From Candidatus Sumerlaeota bacterium (GTDB taxonomy: Bacteria > Sumerlaeota > Sumerlaeia > JADFCT01), in NCBI GenBank assembly GCA_026398575.1, contig JAPLSP010000335.1, positions 1-8,084 of the forward strand: a stretch of DNA of 8,084 nucleotides, written 5' to 3'. The first letter of the stretch is position 1; every line of letters starts with the position of its first letter. Shown piece by piece: positions 5,724 through 8,084 of this stretch. Both the position numbers and the translations under genes were made by a program. The notes under the pieces were generated by a model. The model saw nothing but the letters and a program-made list of their open reading frames with translations, had not been told where the DNA came from and did no database searches.

Positions 5724-6722
5724 TCACTTCAAAACCTCCAGCACCAATACATCCTGCACGTCAATCAATCCGACCAGCCGGTGTTCGTCATCCACAACCG
5801 GCAACTCGTCAATGCGATTGCGGCGCATCATCGCCACCGCTTCGCTGGCCAGCGATTTGACGTGAATGTGTTTCGGATCGCAATGCATCACGCTGCTCAG
5901 CGGCATTTCGATATAGGCGCCGCCATGCGCCGCCACGCCACGCCGCAGATCGCCGTCCGTGATAATGCCTCGCAGCCGCCTCGACTCATCCACCACCAGC
6001 ACGCAGCCCGGCCGGCGCAGCCGCGTGTCGTGCGGCTGTTGCTCCAGGTGCGCCAGCGCCTGGCGCACGGTCATGTCTTCGCGCGCCGTCAGGATGGGCT
6101 GGCTGGCGTCGAACATCATGGATTGCTCGACCGTGACCAGCTGCCGCCCGAGCGAACCGCCCGGATGGAACGTCGCGTAATCCTCGGCCTTGAAGTCGCG
6201 CATCTTCATGACCGTCAGCGCCAGCGCGTCGCCGACGGCTAGCATCGCCGTCGTGCTGGCCGACGGCGCCAGACCCAAGGGGCAGACTTCGTCCACCGGC
6301 CCCATGTCCAGCGTCACGTCGGCCCGCTGCGCCAGCGTGCTTTGTCCCTTGCCGGTCAGCGCGATCAGCGTCACGCTCCAGTTGCGGATATGGTTGATCA
6401 TCCGCAGGATTTCCTCGGTCTCGCCGCCATAGCTCAAGATCATGACGACGTCGCCTTCGCGCACGCGCCCCAGGTCGCCGTGCAGCGCTTCGGTCGGATG
6501 TAGAAAATGGCTGGGCGTGCCCGTGCTGGCCAGCGTGGCGCTGATCTTTTGCGCGATAATGCCCGCCTTGCCGATGCCCGTCAGGACAATCGCGCCTTTG
6601 CATTCGTATATCAATTGCGCCGCGCGTTCGAACGGCGCCGCGATGATTTTCTCCATCGCCCCGACCGTCGCCGCTTCATTGCGTATGACGTCGCGGGCAT
6701 ATTCCAAATCCACTTCGGGCAT
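5724..6722 (-). CDS. kdsD: D-arabinose-5-phosphate isomerase (KdsD/KpsF/GutQ)
   Basis: This 332-residue cytoplasmic enzyme interconverts D-ribulose-5-phosphate and D-arabinose-5-phosphate, the first step toward Kdo of lipopolysaccharide. It has an N-terminal SIS domain (about 35-170) and two C-terminal CBS domains (about 205-330). Family landmarks are TGIGKAG (48-54), TEALHGDLG (77-85), CPLGLAPSASTT (147-158) and FHPGGSLGR (185-193). The four residues reported as catalytic in E. coli KdsD (Lys59, Glu111, Glu152, His193) align at a constant offset of 7 with Lys52, Glu104, Glu145 and His186, so the enzyme should be active. The sugar-phosphate loop reads SYGGET (97-102), with Gly99 where most SIS proteins have Ser. 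I chose the ATG at 6722 over the TTG at 6731 because GGAAGGAAG ends 9 nt before the ATG but directly abuts the TTG. It is the first envelope gene after the sulfatase. Confidence 0.95.
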   Translation of the reverse strand: MPEVDLEYARDVIRNEAATVGAMEKIIAAPFERAAQLIYECKGAIVLTGIGKAGIIAQKISATLASTGTPSHFLHPTEALHGDLGRVREGDVVMILSYGGETEEILRMINHIRNWSVTLIALTGKGQSTLAQRADVTLDMGPVDEVCPLGLAPSASTTAMLAVGDALALTVMKMRDFKAEDYATFHPGGSLGRQLVTVEQSMMFDASQPILTAREDMTVRQALAHLEQQPHDTRLRRPGCVLVVDESRRLRGIITDGDLRRGVAAHGGAYIEMPLSSVMHCDPKHIHVKSLASEAVAMMRRNRIDELPVVDDEHRLVGLIDVQDVLVLEVLK

Positions 6723-6731
6723 GACTCGCAA

Positions 6732-6740
6732 CTTCCTTCC
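6732..6740 (-). promoter_or_regulatory. Strong ribosome binding site deciding the kdsD start
   Basis: On the minus strand the sequence reads GGAAGGAAG, a strong match to the anti-Shine-Dalgarno complement. Its end is 9 nt from the ATG at 6722. The in-frame TTG at 6731 touches it with no spacer and cannot be served by it, so the ATG is the likely start. Confidence 0.6.
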
Positions 6741-6763
6741 AGCGCCGGCTTGCCGCAGGCGCT
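6741..6763 (-). terminator. Intergenic hairpin between the sulfatase gene and kdsD
   Basis: AGCGCC (6741-6746) and GGCGCT (6758-6763) form a perfect 6-bp GC-rich stem around an 11-nt loop. It lies in the 100-nt gap between the sulfatase stop and the kdsD ribosome site. On the minus strand the stem is followed directly by the kdsD Shine-Dalgarno, not by a T tract, so it is not a classical intrinsic terminator. It could attenuate read-through from the sulfatase gene or affect kdsD translation. Prediction by eye only. Confidence 0.3.
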
Positions 6764-6835
6764 TTGCGCGCGAAAGACGAGGCAGTTTGCCAAAGCCTCC
6801 CCCGCGCTTTCAATCCTGTATTTCCGATCGGCGGT

Positions 6836-8084
6836 TCATGGCGCCTGTATCTTGCGCCCGGCCGCTTTTCCCTGGCCTGCTTTCTGTCCGGGGCGATCGA
6901 GCTGCGCAGGCCGGGCGTCTTTGAACAAATCCAAAGCCTCCTGAAGCATCTTCGCGGCAGCGGCAGCCTCGCCCTTGAGCGATTCGACTTTGAGCGGTTG
7001 TTTCTCTCCCGCATCGGCGGCAAGGTCGAAAAAATCGCCGGAGCGGTAAAGCTTGAAGCGTTGATTGAAGGCGAACTCGCGGACGGTCATGTCAGCGCCC
7101 TGGCGCGGCGAATACCAAGAGTAGAGCCAATCGCGCGGTTGTCCCTTTTCGCCGCGGAGTTGCGGGAGGAAACTGCGGCCATCCAGTTTCGCGCCGGGCT
7201 GCGGTTTCACGCCTGCCGCGTCAAGGAAGGTCGGAAGAAAGTCCGTGCTGTCCACAAGGTCGGGGCAAACCTTGCCGGCGACGACCGTGCCCGGCCAGTT
7301 GGCGATGAGAGGAACATGCATCCCGGCGGCGGTGGTCGTGCCTTTGCCGCCAAGGACCTGCTTGTCGCCCATCATCGAGCGCGTTCCTCTGCCCGTGCCG
7401 TTGTCGCCAACGAACACAAGGAGCGTGTTGTCGCGCAAGCCCAGGGCGTCGAGCTTCGCGACCAGCTTGCCGATGAGCTTATCCATGTATTCCACCATGT
7501 CGCCGAAGTGCTTCTCGTCCTGCTTCGCCTGTTCGCCCTTCGTCGTTGTATCCCACGTCTTGCTGTCGGGCGTGGGCTGGTAAGGCGCGTGCGTGAGCAT
7601 CATCGGATAGTAGAGGAAGAACGGGCCGTCCTTCTTGCGGGTGATGAAATCCAGCGCGTAGTCGTTCACGAGATCGGGGCCGTACTCGCCATTCGCATAG
7701 TCCTTCTCGACGCCGTTGATTTCGAGGCCGGGGTTGGCGTAGCGCGGCGGGCGGCGCGTGTGCTGCCAGAGGCAATACTCGTCGAATCCGAACTTTTTCG
7801 GCAGCTCCGGGTCGCGGCCGAGCTGCCATTTGCCCGCCATGCACGTTGTATAGCCGGCGGACTTGAGCAGATTGGCAAACGTGATCGCCTGCGGGTCCAT
7901 ATTGCCGAAGTTGATATAGTTCCTCACATTATAGAGTCCGGTCATCAACTGCACGCGCGTTGGCGTACAGAGCGGCTGCACGCAGCAATGCGTAAAGCGC
8001 GCGCCGGTCGCCGCCAGCCGGTCGAGCGCAGGCGTCCGATAACTTGTGCCGCCGTTGGCGCCGATGGTCTCATAGCCAAGGTCG
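6836..8084 (-). CDS. Sulfatase (S1 family, Cys-type), N-terminus beyond the window
   Basis: The frame is open through the right edge and encodes 415 visible residues beginning [12 protein letters not shown], so only the signal peptide region and the first metal-binding Asp pair are missing, probably a few dozen residues. The sulfatase signature Cys39-Thr-Pro-Thr-Arg43-VQLMTG is present; this Cys is normally oxidised to formylglycine by a maturase and then attacks sulfate esters. Other active-site elements are AGKW (83-86), His165 of HAPY, Asp227-Asn228 of DNG binding calcium, and Lys247 in [10 protein letters not shown]. The usual GKWHLG reads GKWQLG here. The C-terminus is a typical small subdomain ([17 protein letters not shown]) followed by an Ala/Gln/Lys-rich tail. 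Secretion is expected for the family but not visible. Substrate is unknown; relatives act on sulfated polysaccharides or aryl sulfates. It lies 113 nt upstream of kdsD on the same strand, but a functional link is not evident. Confidence 0.92.
   Translation of the reverse strand, partial: DLGYETIGANGGTSYRTPALDRLAATGARFTHCCVQPLCTPTRVQLMTGLYNVRNYINFGNMDPQAITFANLLKSAGYTTCMAGKWQLGRDPELPKKFGFDEYCLWQHTRRPPRYANPGLEINGVEKDYANGEYGPDLVNDYALDFITRKKDGPFFLYYPMMLTHAPYQPTPDSKTWDTTTKGEQAKQDEKHFGDMVEYMDKLIGKLVAKLDALGLRDNTLLVFVGDNGTGRGTRSMMGDKQVLGGKGTTTAAGMHVPLIANWPGTVVAGKVCPDLVDSTDFLPTFLDAAGVKPQPGAKLDGRSFLPQLRGEKGQPRDWLYSWYSPRQGADMTVREFAFNQRFKLYRSGDFFDLAADAGEKQPLKVESLKGEAAAAAKMLQEALDLFKDARPAQLDRPGQKAGQGKAAGRKIQAP

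Noticed and set aside
5003..5860. Long plus-strand open frame opposite pgsA and the end of kdsD (285 codons)
   Set aside because: It runs antisense to two genes with full catalytic motifs and across their junction; no recognisable domain.
5986..6603. Second minus-strand frame within kdsD (205 codons)
   Set aside because: It overlaps kdsD in another frame, is Arg/Gly/Asp-rich and motif-free, a codon-bias shadow.

Overview
The window reads as an ordinary chromosomal segment of a moderately high-GC Gram-negative bacterium. An arabinose-5-phosphate isomerase of the Kdo/LPS pathway implies an outer membrane. A Cys-type exported-style sulfatase and a short GTCYGAC-type minisatellite inside a gene fit a member of the Planctomycetes-Verrucomicrobia-Chlamydiae group or a similar sulfatase-rich lineage. 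That placement is inference; no marker in the window fixes the phylum.

Layout. Bases 1-234 have no complete gene, but a minus-strand reading frame with a good ribosome binding site starts at 47 and runs off the left edge. Bases 235-2085 hold four plus-strand genes: a TIGR02757 (DUF2400) protein, a small two-helix DUF2892 membrane protein overlapping it by 4 nt, then after a 116-nt gap (with a possible promoter) a DUF503/YlxP-like protein and the ribosome maturation factor RbfA, 2 nt apart. DUF503-rbfA is a known neighbour pair from nusA-infB-rbfA-truB clusters, but infB is not directly upstream and truB is not directly downstream here. Bases 2086-2164 are a convergent junction.

Bases 2165-8084 are all minus-strand. 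In transcription order (right to left): the C-terminal 415 codons of a sulfatase, an intergenic hairpin, kdsD, pgsA, a WbpM/CapD-type membrane nucleotide-sugar 4,6-dehydratase, then a type VII MntA/HepT toxin-antitoxin pair. kdsD-pgsA-dehydratase forms an envelope set (Kdo precursor, phosphatidylglycerol precursor, nucleotide sugar for surface glycan). The dehydratase overlaps pgsA by 8 nt and mntA overlaps the dehydratase by 14 nt, so the toxin-antitoxin pair is physically tied to the end of this envelope operon. The mntA stretch is clearly less GC-rich than its neighbours (about 47% over 2641-2880 by hand count, against 60-70% in sampled 60-base rows of the dehydratase and kdsD).

The most unusual item is inside the dehydratase: roughly 55-60 extra residues sit between two conserved blocks of the catalytic domain. 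The core of this insert is a 9-bp tandem repeat (consensus GTCYGACYG, five units) encoding Pro-Val-Gly / Arg-Val-Arg tripeptides. It looks like an in-frame insertion of a repetitive element into a surface loop of an otherwise intact enzyme. Nothing in the window amounts to a clearly undescribed multi-gene system.
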